64,000 nt of DNA from Mycolicibacter icosiumassiliensis (GCF_900078685.2 NZ_LT546166.1:364801-428800), one strand, 5' to 3'. Positions 28,403 to 38,340 are shown, counted from the first letter of the stretch. Numbers and translations: made by a program. Notes: a model not told the origin generated them from the sequence alone.

Positions 28403-31400
28403 ATGAACTTGCCAGGCGATGACGACCGTCGTGAACCGTTGGCCATCGTTGGAATAGGATGCCGATTTCCTGGCGGTGCCGATTCCGCGGACAGCTTCTG
28501 GCGCCTCTTGCGTAACGGGGTCGACGCGACCCGTGTCGTGCCCGAATCACGCTGGAACGCAGATCGTTACCACGACCCCAACCCGACGAAAGTCGGGAAG
28601 GTCGTCACGTGTCGGGGCGGGTTTCTCGATGAGATAGATCAATTCGATGCGCAGTTCTTCGGAATGTCCCCCCGCGAGGCGCATGCGCTCGATCCGCAAC
28701 AGCGTCTCCTTCTGCAGGCGGCATGGGAGTCGCTGGAAGACGCGGGGATACCCGCCGACGAGCTGGCAGGTAGTGACGTCGGCGTATTCGTCGGTGGCTT
28801 CACTCTGGACTATCAGCTTCTCCAGAATCAGGGGCACGCGAGTCGCTACCGGTTCAAAGCGCATTCGGCGACCGGAATGATGATGACGATGCTGTCCAAT
28901 CGAATCTCGTATGCCTTCGACTTTCGTGGCCCGAGTATGTCGATTGATACCGCATGCTCTAGCTCGCTGGTTGCGGTGCATCTTGCAGCGCAAAGTATTT
29001 GGAATGGCGAGTGCGACGTTGCGCTAGCCGGCGGCGTCAACGTCATGATCGGTCCCAATACCGCCATCGCGGAGTCCAAGAGCGGCTTTCTGAGCCCAGA
29101 AGGCCGCTCCAAGGCCTTTGACGATGGCGCGGACGGTTACGCACGGGGCGAAGGTGCCGGGATCGTTGTCATCAAACAGCTGCAGAACGCGCTACGCGAC
29201 GGCGATGAGATCTACGCGCAGATCCTTGGTACCGCGGTGTCGCAGGACGGCCACACCGACGGCATCACAGTGCCTCGCGGAGAAGCGCAAGAAGCCGCTA
29301 TCCGGAAGGCGCTTGACCTAGCGGGGGTCGGGCCGGACGAGGTCGGCTATGTGGAAGCGCACGGCACCGGAACGCCGGTCGGCGATCCCGTCGAGATGCG
29401 AGCGCTCGCGGCGGCTCTGACTGTCGAACGACCGGCGTCGAGTCCGCTGCTGATCGGCTCGGTCAAGACCAACATCGGCCACTTGGAGGCAGGCGCGGGT
29501 ATCGCCGGAATGATCAAGGCGGCGTTAGTGGTGAAGCACGGCTACATCCCGGCCCACCTGCATCTGCGGACGCCGACGCGGCACGTCTCGCTGGCCGATC
29601 TGAAGATCGAAATTCCGGCAGCGGGCCGGGCTTTCCCCGACTGCGAACGACGCATCGCAGGCGTCAATTCGTTCGGATTCGGGGGCACCAACGCGCATGT
29701 CGTACTCGCCGAGCCGCCGGCGGCGGTCGAGATCCCACTCGCGGCAGTCCGCCCTGGGCTGCCACTGACCATCCTGCCGATCTCTGCCCGTAGCGAGGAC
29801 GCGCTGGTCGAGACGGCGGGCAGGTTGGCAGAGCATCTCGTGGCTCACCCCGATATCGAGCTATCCGATCTGGCCTACACCCTCAGCAGGCGCCGTACCC
29901 ATCAGAATTATCGCCATACCCTGATTGCGGGCAGCCTCGCCGAGGCGCGCGAACAGTTTCGGGCCCTGGCTCACGACAGCAACTTCGCTGCTGGCAATGC
30001 CATTCAGGCCGCACCCAAGCTCGCATTCGTGTGCAGCGGCATGGGGCCCCAGTGGTGGGGGATGTGCCGCGGCCTGCTGGATGTATTTCCTGAATTCACC
30101 GCCAGCCTTGCGCGCAGCGACCGTGAGCTGGCCCGCTACACGGACTGGTCCTTGATCGACGAGCTTCGGCGCGACGAGACCAGCTCGCGCATGACCGAAA
30201 CGGAGATCGCGCAACCGGCGAACTTCGCCATCCAGATCGCATTGGCCGAGCAACTCGAGAAGTTCGGTATCAGCCCGGATGCCGTCGTCGGGCACAGTGC
30301 CGGCGAGGTCGCCGCCCACTATCTCGCCGGTCTCCTCACTTTTGAACAAGCGATTCATGTGGTCTCTCACCGCAGTCGGCTCCAGCAGCGGATGAGCGGA
30401 GCGGGCAGCATGCTCGCTGTCGGTCTGGATTCTGAATCCCTCATGCGGACGCTCGACGAGGCGACCCGTGCGGAGTTCGCGGCACAGCGTGTCTCGGTGG
30501 CTGCGATCAACAGCCCGTTTGTGGTGACTCTCGCCGGCGATAGTGACGTCCTCGACGGCATTGCCCGGCAGTTGAACGATGCCGAGATCTTCAACCGACA
30601 ACTGTCGGTGAAGGTGCCTTACCACTCCCATCACATGGATGCCATACGCGACGACTTGTTCAGCGCTTTCGAGGGGCTGTCCTCGAAGGCTGCGGTGCGG
30701 CCGCTGTACTCGACGGTCACCGGCGAAGCGTTGGACCGCTACCACGCCGGCGCCGCGTATTGGTGGCAGAACACCCGAACCACCGTTCTGTTCGATCCGG
30801 CGATCCGTCGGATGATCGAAGACGGCTATACGCATTTCGTCGAGCTGGGACCGCACCCCGTGCTGGCGCCGTCGATTTTCGAAACCGCGGGAAAGCTCAG
30901 CGTCTCGGTCATGGCCAGCCAGCGACATGGCCACGACGCCGGCCGGTCCCTGTTGGAGTGCGTTGGAGCACTGCACTGTCTGGGGCACCACATCGCGTGG
31001 GAGGCGCTGCACCCCGGCGCGGCGCACCGGCTTGTCAAGCTGCCTTCCTACCCCTGGCAGACGAAGCGATTCTGGACCGAGACTCAGGAGGCTACCGAAG
31101 CGCTGTTCTACCATCCGGTGCATCCGCTATTGGGGCAGAAGGTAAGTGCTGCCCATCCGACGTGGGAAGCCGAGCTGAGTACCCTTCGCACCCCGTTTCT
31201 GGGCGATCACCGGGTGCAGGGCAGTGTCGTGCTGCCCGGCGCGGCGTATGTCGAGATGGCACAGGCGGCGGCCGCCCAGACCTACGGGACCAACGGCGCG
31301 ATCTGCAGCGTGGACAACCTGGTGTTCCGTCGCCCCGTGATCCTCGACGACACCTGCGATCCCATCCTAAGAACCACACTCAACGAAAACGATGGCACGC

Positions 31401-33988
31401 TGGAGTTCGCTGCCTTCACCGCAACAGCCAACGGCGATACCACGTGGGCGATCACCGCCACTGCGGAACTCAACCTCCTTCCCGCCTCGCCGCGCCGCGG
31501 CGATAACCCACCGCAGGCCGAGCCGATCACCACCATGGAAGGCGACGACTTCTACGCTCGCGCCCGGGAAATCGGCTTCGAGTACGGCGGCGCCTTCCGG
31601 TCTATCCGCAGGCTGGCCGCCGGCCAAGGCTGGGTCACCGCCCAGCTGAGCATTCCGGCGTCGATCGTCGACGGCCTCGACTGCTACCGGTTTCACCCGG
31701 CCCTGGTCGACGGCGCCTTCCAAGCACTCTTTGGCGCAACGATGCTCGATCGGCAGGCGCGCCAGGAGGTGTACCTACCGGCCCGCATCCGGCACTGTGC
31801 CATCTACGGTGCACCCGAAAACCAGATGGACGTTCACGTCCACGTTGTCTCGGCGACCAACGACGAGATCGAATGCGACATCGACGTCACCGATAAGGGC
31901 GGACAGACGATCGCGGTATACCGCGGGTTTGCCGTGCAATCCCTGGGCGTCGCGTCACGGATGTCGCTCGATCGAATGGATAAGGGCCTGCTCGAACTCC
32001 ACTGGTGCGTTGCGGCCCACGACCCGAGCGGGCAGGATCGCAACCTCACCGGCGAGTCGTCCTGGCTCGTCTTCGCCGACGATTCTGGGCTGGGCGATGC
32101 CCTCGCCGACGAGCTGCGACACCGCGGGCACCGGGTCTGCACGGTCAGACACCGGTGCGTCGCTGCGCTGACCAAAATCGACGGGGGTTACCTGATCGAT
32201 CCGGGCAGTCGCGACCAACTGGACAGTCTGTTCAAGCAGAGCGAGTTCGCCGATCTCACCGGCATCGTCAACTGCTGGCCCCTCGATATGCGACCTGCTG
32301 TGCTCGAGACGCGCTGTGCCGGTACCGAAGACGAGGATACCAACCAGCAGATCGGCTTGTTCACCATCGTGCGCGTCGTCCAAGCCCTCGCGGCACACCC
32401 CGACATGAAGCCACGTCTGCACCTGGTCACCGCCAACAGTCAACCGGTGGCCGGCAGCCCACTGACCGGGATCGAGCAGGCCCCCATCTGGGGCCTTGGC
32501 CGCGTCATCGGCCATCAGGAATTCGTCGAAAACTGGGGTGGCTTGATCGATATCGACGACGCCGATGAGTGTGCGCCGACGGCTCGGCGAATCTGCGATC
32601 ACCTGCTGGGCAGTGATTCTGAGGACCAGATAGCGCTGCGCGGCGACACCACGCTCGTTCCGCGCCTTCGCCCTTGCGCCAACCTGGCGTCGCCCTTTCC
32701 CACCAAACTCAGCCCGGATGCGACCTACGTGGTCACCGGCGGCATGGGTGCTCTCGGGCGAGTGGTGGCGACATACCTCGCCGAACGAGGAGCGCGGCAC
32801 ATCACGCTGGTGAGCCGCAGCGCCCTGCCGCCGCGCGAGCATTGGGCCGCCGTGGCTGAACGAGACCCCCATTTCGCGGCTGTCCGAGCGATCGAAGCGA
32901 TCGAGCGGATCGGCACCGAAATCGCTTCCGTCGGCGTCGACATCACCGACGCCGACCAACTACAGGCCTGGCGCACCGAGCACATCCGCAGCGGCGGGCG
33001 TCCGTTCCGTGGGCTCGTGCATGCAGCGGGCGTGGTGGACGATCACCTACTGGTCAACATGACCGAGGGTGATTTCGCCGCGGTTGTGGATCCCAAGATC
33101 ACCGGTACCCGGGTGCTCCACGAAGCATTCATTGATGACGCCCTGGATTTCTTCGTACTGTTCGGCTCCGCCGGGTCGGTTATCGCTTCCCCGGGGCAGG
33201 GCAACTATGCCGCGGCCAATGCCTACCTCGACGCTTTCGCGCACTACCGGCGGGCTCTGGGACTACCGGCACTGACCATCGGATGGGGGCCGTGGTCGGT
33301 GGGCATGGTCGACGAGTTGAACCTGGAAGGCATGTACGCCCAGCGGGGCATCGACCTGATCACGCCGAGCGTCGGCGCGCGGATCCTCGATCGACTCATC
33401 AACCAACAGATCCCCAGCGTCGTCGCGATCAGTGCGGACTGGAATCGTGCCCGCCGTGTGGGTTTCGGGGGGCGGGCGCCACGGATGTTCGCAGATCTGA
33501 ACAGCGTGGAAGACAACCCCGGCGGCGGCGAACCAGGCGGGTCGATTCTCGCTGTCCTGGCAAGCACACCCGAATCCGATCGGATCGGCCTGATCAGTGC
33601 CCACATTCGGAGGATTGTTGCCGACGTTTTCGACTGTGATGTAACAGACTTCGAGACCAACGACATGCTGGATGACATCGGCTTGGACTCGATGATGGCA
33701 ATGGATTTCCGGGTGCGGATCAACGAGATGTTCTCGATAGATCTGCCCTTGCTGGAAATCCTCCGAGGAGTCAGCGTCAACTCGCTGGCCGACCGGGTGC
33801 TGGCCGAACTGCACACCATCCACGGTGAGGTTCCCGCCGACGTCGCAGAGCAAACTCCCACGCAGCTCCCTGGCGACGACGCCGTCAACCGCCTCGTCGA
33901 CGAGCTGTCGGACGCCGAGCTGCGAGAGTTGCTGGCCGAGATCGAAACCCACGGCAGCGGGCCGGACATGGACGGCGCACAGCGATGA
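28403..33988 (+). CDS. Iterative-type reducing type I polyketide synthase (KS-AT-DH-KR-ACP)
   Basis: The product is 1861 aa. The ketosynthase (about 14-435) has Cys185 in DTACSSS, His320 in EAHGTGT and His360. The acyltransferase (about 465-900) has Ser632 in GHSAGE and YHSH at 740-743. The dehydratase (about 905-1195) has HxxxGxxxxP from His936 and Asp1103 in DGAFQ. A pseudo-reductase precedes the active ketoreductase (about 1437-1700), with GGMGALG near 1446 and Tyr1602. The carrier protein has Ser1763 in GLDSMM. An acidic helical tail ends the chain. There is no enoylreductase or thioesterase, so the product should keep double bonds or hydroxyls and needs another release route. ATG 28403 touches AGGAG directly; TTG 28409 would have better spacing. 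It overlaps the exporter gene (ATGA). Confidence 0.92.
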   Translation: MNLPGDDDRREPLAIVGIGCRFPGGADSADSFWRLLRNGVDATRVVPESRWNADRYHDPNPTKVGKVVTCRGGFLDEIDQFDAQFFGMSPREAHALDPQQRLLLQAAWESLEDAGIPADELAGSDVGVFVGGFTLDYQLLQNQGHASRYRFKAHSATGMMMTMLSNRISYAFDFRGPSMSIDTACSSSLVAVHLAAQSIWNGECDVALAGGVNVMIGPNTAIAESKSGFLSPEGRSKAFDDGADGYARGEGAGIVVIKQLQNALRDGDEIYAQILGTAVSQDGHTDGITVPRGEAQEAAIRKALDLAGVGPDEVGYVEAHGTGTPVGDPVEMRALAAALTVERPASSPLLIGSVKTNIGHLEAGAGIAGMIKAALVVKHGYIPAHLHLRTPTRHVSLADLKIEIPAAGRAFPDCERRIAGVNSFGFGGTNAHVVLAEPPAAVEIPLAAVRPGLPLTILPISARSEDALVETAGRLAEHLVAHPDIELSDLAYTLSRRRTHQNYRHTLIAGSLAEAREQFRALAHDSNFAAGNAIQAAPKLAFVCSGMGPQWWGMCRGLLDVFPEFTASLARSDRELARYTDWSLIDELRRDETSSRMTETEIAQPANFAIQIALAEQLEKFGISPDAVVGHSAGEVAAHYLAGLLTFEQAIHVVSHRSRLQQRMSGAGSMLAVGLDSESLMRTLDEATRAEFAAQRVSVAAINSPFVVTLAGDSDVLDGIARQLNDAEIFNRQLSVKVPYHSHHMDAIRDDLFSAFEGLSSKAAVRPLYSTVTGEALDRYHAGAAYWWQNTRTTVLFDPAIRRMIEDGYTHFVELGPHPVLAPSIFETAGKLSVSVMASQRHGHDAGRSLLECVGALHCLGHHIAWEALHPGAAHRLVKLPSYPWQTKRFWTETQEATEALFYHPVHPLLGQKVSAAHPTWEAELSTLRTPFLGDHRVQGSVVLPGAAYVEMAQAAAAQTYGTNGAICSVDNLVFRRPVILDDTCDPILRTTLNENDGTLEFAAFTATANGDTTWAITATAELNLLPASPRRGDNPPQAEPITTMEGDDFYARAREIGFEYGGAFRSIRRLAAGQGWVTAQLSIPASIVDGLDCYRFHPALVDGAFQALFGATMLDRQARQEVYLPARIRHCAIYGAPENQMDVHVHVVSATNDEIECDIDVTDKGGQTIAVYRGFAVQSLGVASRMSLDRMDKGLLELHWCVAAHDPSGQDRNLTGESSWLVFADDSGLGDALADELRHRGHRVCTVRHRCVAALTKIDGGYLIDPGSRDQLDSLFKQSEFADLTGIVNCWPLDMRPAVLETRCAGTEDEDTNQQIGLFTIVRVVQALAAHPDMKPRLHLVTANSQPVAGSPLTGIEQAPIWGLGRVIGHQEFVENWGGLIDIDDADECAPTARRICDHLLGSDSEDQIALRGDTTLVPRLRPCANLASPFPTKLSPDATYVVTGGMGALGRVVATYLAERGARHITLVSRSALPPREHWAAVAERDPHFAAVRAIEAIERIGTEIASVGVDITDADQLQAWRTEHIRSGGRPFRGLVHAAGVVDDHLLVNMTEGDFAAVVDPKITGTRVLHEAFIDDALDFFVLFGSAGSVIASPGQGNYAAANAYLDAFAHYRRALGLPALTIGWGPWSVGMVDELNLEGMYAQRGIDLITPSVGARILDRLINQQIPSVVAISADWNRARRVGFGGRAPRMFADLNSVEDNPGGGEPGGSILAVLASTPESDRIGLISAHIRRIVADVFDCDVTDFETNDMLDDIGLDSMMAMDFRVRINEMFSIDLPLLEILRGVSVNSLADRVLAELHTIHGEVPADVAEQTPTQLPGDDAVNRLVDELSDAELRELLAEIETHGSGPDMDGAQR

Positions 33989-34839
33989 TGACGGATCGGC
34001 GGGTGGCGGTGCAGGTACGGAACCTCTGCAAGAGCTATGGACGGGTATCGGCCCTGCAAGGACTGGATCTGGACATTCACCACGGCGAAATATTCGCCAT
34101 CCTCGGCCCCAACGGTGCGGGTAAGTCGACGACCATCGAGATCCTGGAGGGCCACCGGAAGCGTGACTCGGGGCGGGTCGGTGTTTTAGGAGAGGATCCC
34201 GAGTCCGCGGGGCGTAGCTGGCGGGCCAGGATCGGGATCGTACTTCAGGAGACGAGTGACTTCGGCATGCTGACGGTGCAGGAGACCGTGCACATGTTCG
34301 CGAAATGTTATGGCACGGCGCGAACTTCTGCGGAGTTGCTGGAGCTCGTCGGACTTGCCCCGAGTGCACGTTCCCGAGTGCGGACGCTGTCGGGCGGACA
34401 GCGGCGCCGGCTCGATGTCGCCCTCGGGATCATCGGCTATCCGGAGCTGCTCTTCCTGGATGAGCCGACTACCGGGTTCGATCCAGAGGCTCGACGACAC
34501 TTCTGGGATCTGATCCGGCTATTGGCTTGCGACGGCACGACCATTGTGCTTACCACCCACTACTTGGAAGAAGCTGCTGCCCTGGCAGATCGGGTCGCGG
34601 TGGTGGCGGGTGGACGACTCGCGGCAGTGGATTCACCCTCGCGATTAACCGCGCACGTGGCTTCGGCAGCCACCGTCCGGTGGGTGGAGGGCGACGCGCT
34701 ACACGAGCAGCAGACCGACCATCCGACCGAGTTGATCAGGAGCCTCTCGACTGACGGCAGGGAGCTGGCTCAACTGACCGTCACCCGGCCCACCCTCGAG
34801 GACGCCTACCTCAGCTTGATCGAAGGGGGCCTGACGTGA
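33985..34839 (+). CDS. ABC exporter ATPase, DrrA-like
   Basis: The product is 284 aa with Walker A GPNGAGKST (41-49), signature LSGGQRRRLDVA (135) and Walker B LLFLDEPTTGFD (about 153). The C-terminal extension is typical of drug-exporter ATPases such as DrrA. It would power export by the permease that follows. Its start overlaps the PKS stop (ATGA), and its stop overlaps the permease GTG (GTGA), so all three are coupled. In the mycobacterial PDIM locus, DrrABC sit beside polyketide synthases, so the cargo here is probably the polyketide or a lipid made from it. Confidence 0.9.
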   Translation: MMTDRRVAVQVRNLCKSYGRVSALQGLDLDIHHGEIFAILGPNGAGKSTTIEILEGHRKRDSGRVGVLGEDPESAGRSWRARIGIVLQETSDFGMLTVQETVHMFAKCYGTARTSAELLELVGLAPSARSRVRTLSGGQRRRLDVALGIIGYPELLFLDEPTTGFDPEARRHFWDLIRLLACDGTTIVLTTHYLEEAAALADRVAVVAGGRLAAVDSPSRLTAHVASAATVRWVEGDALHEQQTDHPTELIRSLSTDGRELAQLTVTRPTLEDAYLSLIEGGLT

Positions 34840-35690
34840 TCGAGTTTGTCGAGGACGCGCCCGGTCTCCGCGGCGATCGACAGCAACGCACATCGGAACT
34901 TCCTTCGGCGGTACGCATCGGATTCTCGCGCGTCCTACCCGAGTTGAAGATGTTCTATCGCCGCCCGGAACAGGTCGCACTGACCTTCTCGATGCCGGCA
35001 GTGATTTGCCTTCTGCTGGGCTCCATCTTCACTACGCGGGTGCCAGGCGCCCAGACCAGTACCGGCGCCGTGATCGCCGCAAGCATGTTCGCCTACGGAA
35101 TTCTGTCGACGTCGTTCACCAATCTCGGCATCAGCATCGCGGCCGACCGGGAAACCGGTGCCTTACGTCGGCTGCGCGGCACACCGGCAACGGCGTCCTC
35201 GTACTTCATCGGGAAGATCATGCTGGTTGCGATCGCGAGCTTGGCCGAGGCCGTCGTCCTGTTGGCATTGGGAGTACTGGTCTTTCACCTTCGCTTACCC
35301 TCTGGCGTCTTCGGCTGGTTCACGTTGGTGTGGGTTTCGGCCCTGGGAATCGTCAGTTGTTCCCTGCTGGGCATTCTCGTCAGCAACTTCGCGAGTAACG
35401 CTGTTTCCGCCGCCGTCCTCACCAACGGCCCGGCCGTGGGTCTGCAGTTCGTGTCAGGCACCTATGTGCCGCTGATGTTGATACCGACGTGGATGTTGGT
35501 TATCGGATCGATCTTTCCGGTCAAGTGGATGGCTCAAGGATTTCGCTCGGTGTTGTTGCCCGCTGAGATGGCCGCATTCGAACCCGCAGGGACGTGGGAG
35601 CATTGGCGGATATTCGAGGTCTTGGCCGTGTGGAGTGTTGTCGGGCTGGTGGCCTGCTTGTTCGTGTTCCGCTGGTCGGATCGAGGTTGA
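34836..35690 (+). CDS. ABC-2 type permease, DrrB-like
   Basis: The product is 284 aa with about six transmembrane segments. The ABC-2 signature region includes ADRETGALRRLRGTPATASSYFIGKI and the C-terminal SGTYVPLMLIPTWMLVIGSIFPVKWMAQGF. It pairs with the ATPase encoded just upstream. GTG start at 34836. Exports a hydrophobic product across the inner membrane by analogy with DrrB. Confidence 0.88.
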   Translation: MIEFVEDAPGLRGDRQQRTSELPSAVRIGFSRVLPELKMFYRRPEQVALTFSMPAVICLLLGSIFTTRVPGAQTSTGAVIAASMFAYGILSTSFTNLGISIAADRETGALRRLRGTPATASSYFIGKIMLVAIASLAEAVVLLALGVLVFHLRLPSGVFGWFTLVWVSALGIVSCSLLGILVSNFASNAVSAAVLTNGPAVGLQFVSGTYVPLMLIPTWMLVIGSIFPVKWMAQGFRSVLLPAEMAAFEPAGTWEHWRIFEVLAVWSVVGLVACLFVFRWSDRG

Positions 35691-35696
35691 GCCGCG

Positions 35697-37064
35697 ATGC
35701 CTTCCCTGTTGGTGATCACCTATCACTTCTTCTTCCAGATCGTGGTCATTCTGTTGACCTACCGGCTGCTATGGCCACTGCTCCGCCGGCTCGGTCAGGT
35801 GCAGGTGGTGGCGATGATGGTGGCCGGATTCTTCTTGGGCCCTTCAGTTCTGGGTTGGCTATGGCCTGCCGGGCAGCGGTGGCTGTTCCCGACGACGTTG
35901 ACGCTCGGGTCGGAGACTTTTCCCCACCCGAACCTCACGGTTATCTACGTTGTCGGGCAACTGGGCCTGGTGTTGTACATGTTCCTGGTGGGCGCCTCGT
36001 TCAAGCTCGACATCCTGACCGCGCACTGGAGGCAGGCCGGTGTCACCTCAGCCGCGGGAATCGGCGTTCCGCTTGTGCTCGGTGGCATCCTTGGCGCGTG
36101 GATGGTAAGCCGCGGAGGCTATTTCACCGGGAATGTCGTGCCATGGCAAGGAGGCCTATTCGTTGCGGCCGCCGTCGCCATCACCGCCTTTCCGATGCTG
36201 GCGTGGATCGTCTACGACTCGGGGCTGCTCAATACGCGGTTGGGCACGGTGTCGCTGTCGTGCGCTGCGCTCGACGACGCTTGCTCGTGGGTGCTGTTGG
36301 CGACGGTGGTGGCCACCGCGAAGGGAAGCCTCTTCGGCGCAGTTCTGGCAGTCGGAGGCGGGCTGGCATACCTGATCTTCATGGTCTACCTCGGGCGTCC
36401 GCTACTCGCAAGACTGGAGACATGGTCGCCGCCCCGAGCGGAGGCCGAACGCACCGGCGGCCTACCGATTGCCCACACGAGCATTGTCCTGCTGGTCGTG
36501 CTGGCGGCGAGCTGCTTCACGGACTTCGTCGGAATCTATTCGGTATTCGGCGCTTTCGTCGCTGGTGCCGTTATGCCACGTGGCGAGTTACTGACGCAGA
36601 TCCGGGAGCGTTTCGAACCGCTGACGGCTTACCTGCTGATTCCATCGTTCTTCATCTACTCGGGCCTGAACACTCAGCTCAGGCTGATACTCGACGGTTC
36701 GACGCTGCTCATGGCGGTGATCGTCCTGGTGGTGTCCTTCACCGCCAAATTCGGCGCGGTGGGATTGGCCGCCCGTTGGCAGGGGATGAGTCGGCTCGAG
36801 GCTGCCTCGATGGGGGCGCTGGCCAATGCGCGTGGCTTGATGGAACTGATTCTGCTCAACATCGGATTCGAAGCGGGACTGATCTCCGGGAAGTTGTACA
36901 CCATCCTGGCGCTGATGACTATCGTCACGACATTGGTTGCAACACCTCTGCAGCGACGGTTCGAGCGCCGGCTGTGGAAGTCAGGATCGAAGTTCGGCCC
37001 AGCCGGGGAGGAGCCTAGCCGCGAGGATCGACAAAGCTGTCGCCGTCGACAGGTGGAATTGTGA
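35697..37064 (+). CDS. CPA2-family cation:proton antiporter (Na+/H+ exchanger type)
   Basis: The product is 455 aa with about 12 hydrophobic segments. The family region FPMLAWIVYDSGLLNTRLGTVSLSCAALDDACSWVLLA contains the paired acidic residues (DD) expected in the ion site, and LANARGLMELILLNIGFEAGLIS is a second conserved stretch. It starts 6 bp after the permease stop, so it belongs to the same transcription unit. Such antiporters appear in antibiotic clusters as self-protection or as proton/cation balancers. The first helix seems short, but the start at ATG 35697 fits. Substrate ion is not predictable. Confidence 0.87.
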   Translation: MPSLLVITYHFFFQIVVILLTYRLLWPLLRRLGQVQVVAMMVAGFFLGPSVLGWLWPAGQRWLFPTTLTLGSETFPHPNLTVIYVVGQLGLVLYMFLVGASFKLDILTAHWRQAGVTSAAGIGVPLVLGGILGAWMVSRGGYFTGNVVPWQGGLFVAAAVAITAFPMLAWIVYDSGLLNTRLGTVSLSCAALDDACSWVLLATVVATAKGSLFGAVLAVGGGLAYLIFMVYLGRPLLARLETWSPPRAEAERTGGLPIAHTSIVLLVVLAASCFTDFVGIYSVFGAFVAGAVMPRGELLTQIRERFEPLTAYLLIPSFFIYSGLNTQLRLILDGSTLLMAVIVLVVSFTAKFGAVGLAARWQGMSRLEAASMGALANARGLMELILLNIGFEAGLISGKLYTILALMTIVTTLVATPLQRRFERRLWKSGSKFGPAGEEPSREDRQSCRRRQVEL

Positions 37065-37106
37065 CAGTTTCAGAAAAGAATCCAGCGCGTGTGGATGGGA
37101 AATCAA

Positions 37107-38321
37107 ATGTGTGCTTTCTGGCTCAGTCGTATGGTCACCGTTATTGCGGCCACCGGCCTGGCTGCTGGCCCGTCGCTGCAAATGCCGGTGACATCGCCGA
37201 AACGGGTGCCGCCGATCGAGGTTCTGCTTACCAGCGGTGCCGCAGCCGCGTCGCCACTCGGCGACGGGACCGCGTTGATCATGGGTGGTACCAGCATTCC
37301 GCAACCTAGCCAGCTCTACCTGGATGCGACGAACACGCTGTATCTCGAGCCGCTGGGATTCGGTGGCAGCTTGCAGTCATTGTTCACCCCGGAGAACATC
37401 AGTTCGACATCGCAGGCGCGCGGCGAGCAAATTCTGGATTCCACCATCCTGCAGAAAATTGCCAGCGGCGACGTCAGCGCCCAGAACCCCCTCGTGGTCT
37501 TCGGCTATTCGCAGAGTGCGGCGATCTCCTCGGCGGTCATGCGTCAGCTTGCCGGTCAGGATGTGCCCAGCGACTACGTGCGTTTCGTGCTGGTCGGCAA
37601 TCCTGACAACCCGGTTGGCGGCATGACGGTGGAGACCAGCGGTCTCTACCCGCAATACCTGGCGGATAACGTGGCCACCCCGAACGATCTCTACCGGACT
37701 GACGTCTACACCCACGAATATGACGGTGTCGCTGACTTTCCGAAGTATCCAATCAACGTACTGGCGGACCTCAACGCCGCACTGGGCTTCATCTATTCGC
37801 ACGGCACCTACTTCAGCCTGACGCCCGAACAGATCAGCAACGCCGTACAACTGCCCACGTCAGCAGCCGACACGATGGTCAACTACTACATGATTCCATC
37901 CGAGAGTTTGCCGTTGCTCGATCCAATGCGATTGATCCCCATTGTCGGGCAACCGCTTTACGATCTGCTCGAGCCCGTTACTCGGATCTTGGTGAACCTC
38001 GGCTACGGCAATATCGAACACGGCTGGGCACCTGGTGATGCCGACGTGGTCAGCGCGTCCGGCTTGTTTCCGACCAACCTGGATCTCGGCGATGTTTTGA
38101 CGGCGCTGAGCAACGGCCTGCAACAGGGAATCGGTGACTTCTTCGACGATCTGCGAGACCCGGCGACCTACCAGATCATCCCACTGCTGGACAACCCGTC
38201 GCTGGCCGATATCGAGGAGGCGGGCTACATCTTCGGCTTCCTGCCCTCGCCGCACCCGACGGCGGCGGAGGCGCTGCAGGGAATCAGCGAGTTGTTCCAG
38301 GCCTTTAGCGCGATGACCTGA
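37107..38321 (+). CDS. Secreted PE-PPE-domain serine hydrolase (Chp-like acyltransferase candidate)
   Basis: The product is about 404 aa. An N-terminal hydrophobic signal (WLSRMVTVIAATGLAAG) is followed by the PE-PPE domain (PF08237), beginning ALIMGGTSIPQPSQLYLDATNTLYL. The nucleophile elbow is VFGYSQSA, and a late Asp/His region closes the triad (HEYDGVADFPKYP, IEHGWAPGDADV). Mycobacterial relatives Chp1 and Chp2 are acyltransferases that finish sulfolipid-1 and polyacyltrehalose, made by PKS systems. By analogy it could transfer the polyketide acyl chain to a sugar or lipid outside the membrane. Starts at 37089 (GTG) or 37095 are possible; 37107 has GGGA 6 nt upstream. Confidence 0.85.
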   Translation: MCAFWLSRMVTVIAATGLAAGPSLQMPVTSPKRVPPIEVLLTSGAAAASPLGDGTALIMGGTSIPQPSQLYLDATNTLYLEPLGFGGSLQSLFTPENISSTSQARGEQILDSTILQKIASGDVSAQNPLVVFGYSQSAAISSAVMRQLAGQDVPSDYVRFVLVGNPDNPVGGMTVETSGLYPQYLADNVATPNDLYRTDVYTHEYDGVADFPKYPINVLADLNAALGFIYSHGTYFSLTPEQISNAVQLPTSAADTMVNYYMIPSESLPLLDPMRLIPIVGQPLYDLLEPVTRILVNLGYGNIEHGWAPGDADVVSASGLFPTNLDLGDVLTALSNGLQQGIGDFFDDLRDPATYQIIPLLDNPSLADIEEAGYIFGFLPSPHPTAAEALQGISELFQAFSAMT

Positions 38322-38340
38322 CTTGTTTGTCCAGGGCCAA

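Noticed and set aside
28403-33988. PKS as a mycocerosic-acid-synthase-like or PDIM/phthiocerol synthase
   Set aside because: No enoylreductase domain is present, AT motif differs, and neighbours (halogenase, antiporter, PE-PPE) do not match those loci.
35594-37018. Second plus-strand frame of 474 codons overlapping the antiporter
   Set aside because: Arg/Gly/Ala-rich with no hydrophobic pattern; the other frame gives a standard 12-helix antiporter.
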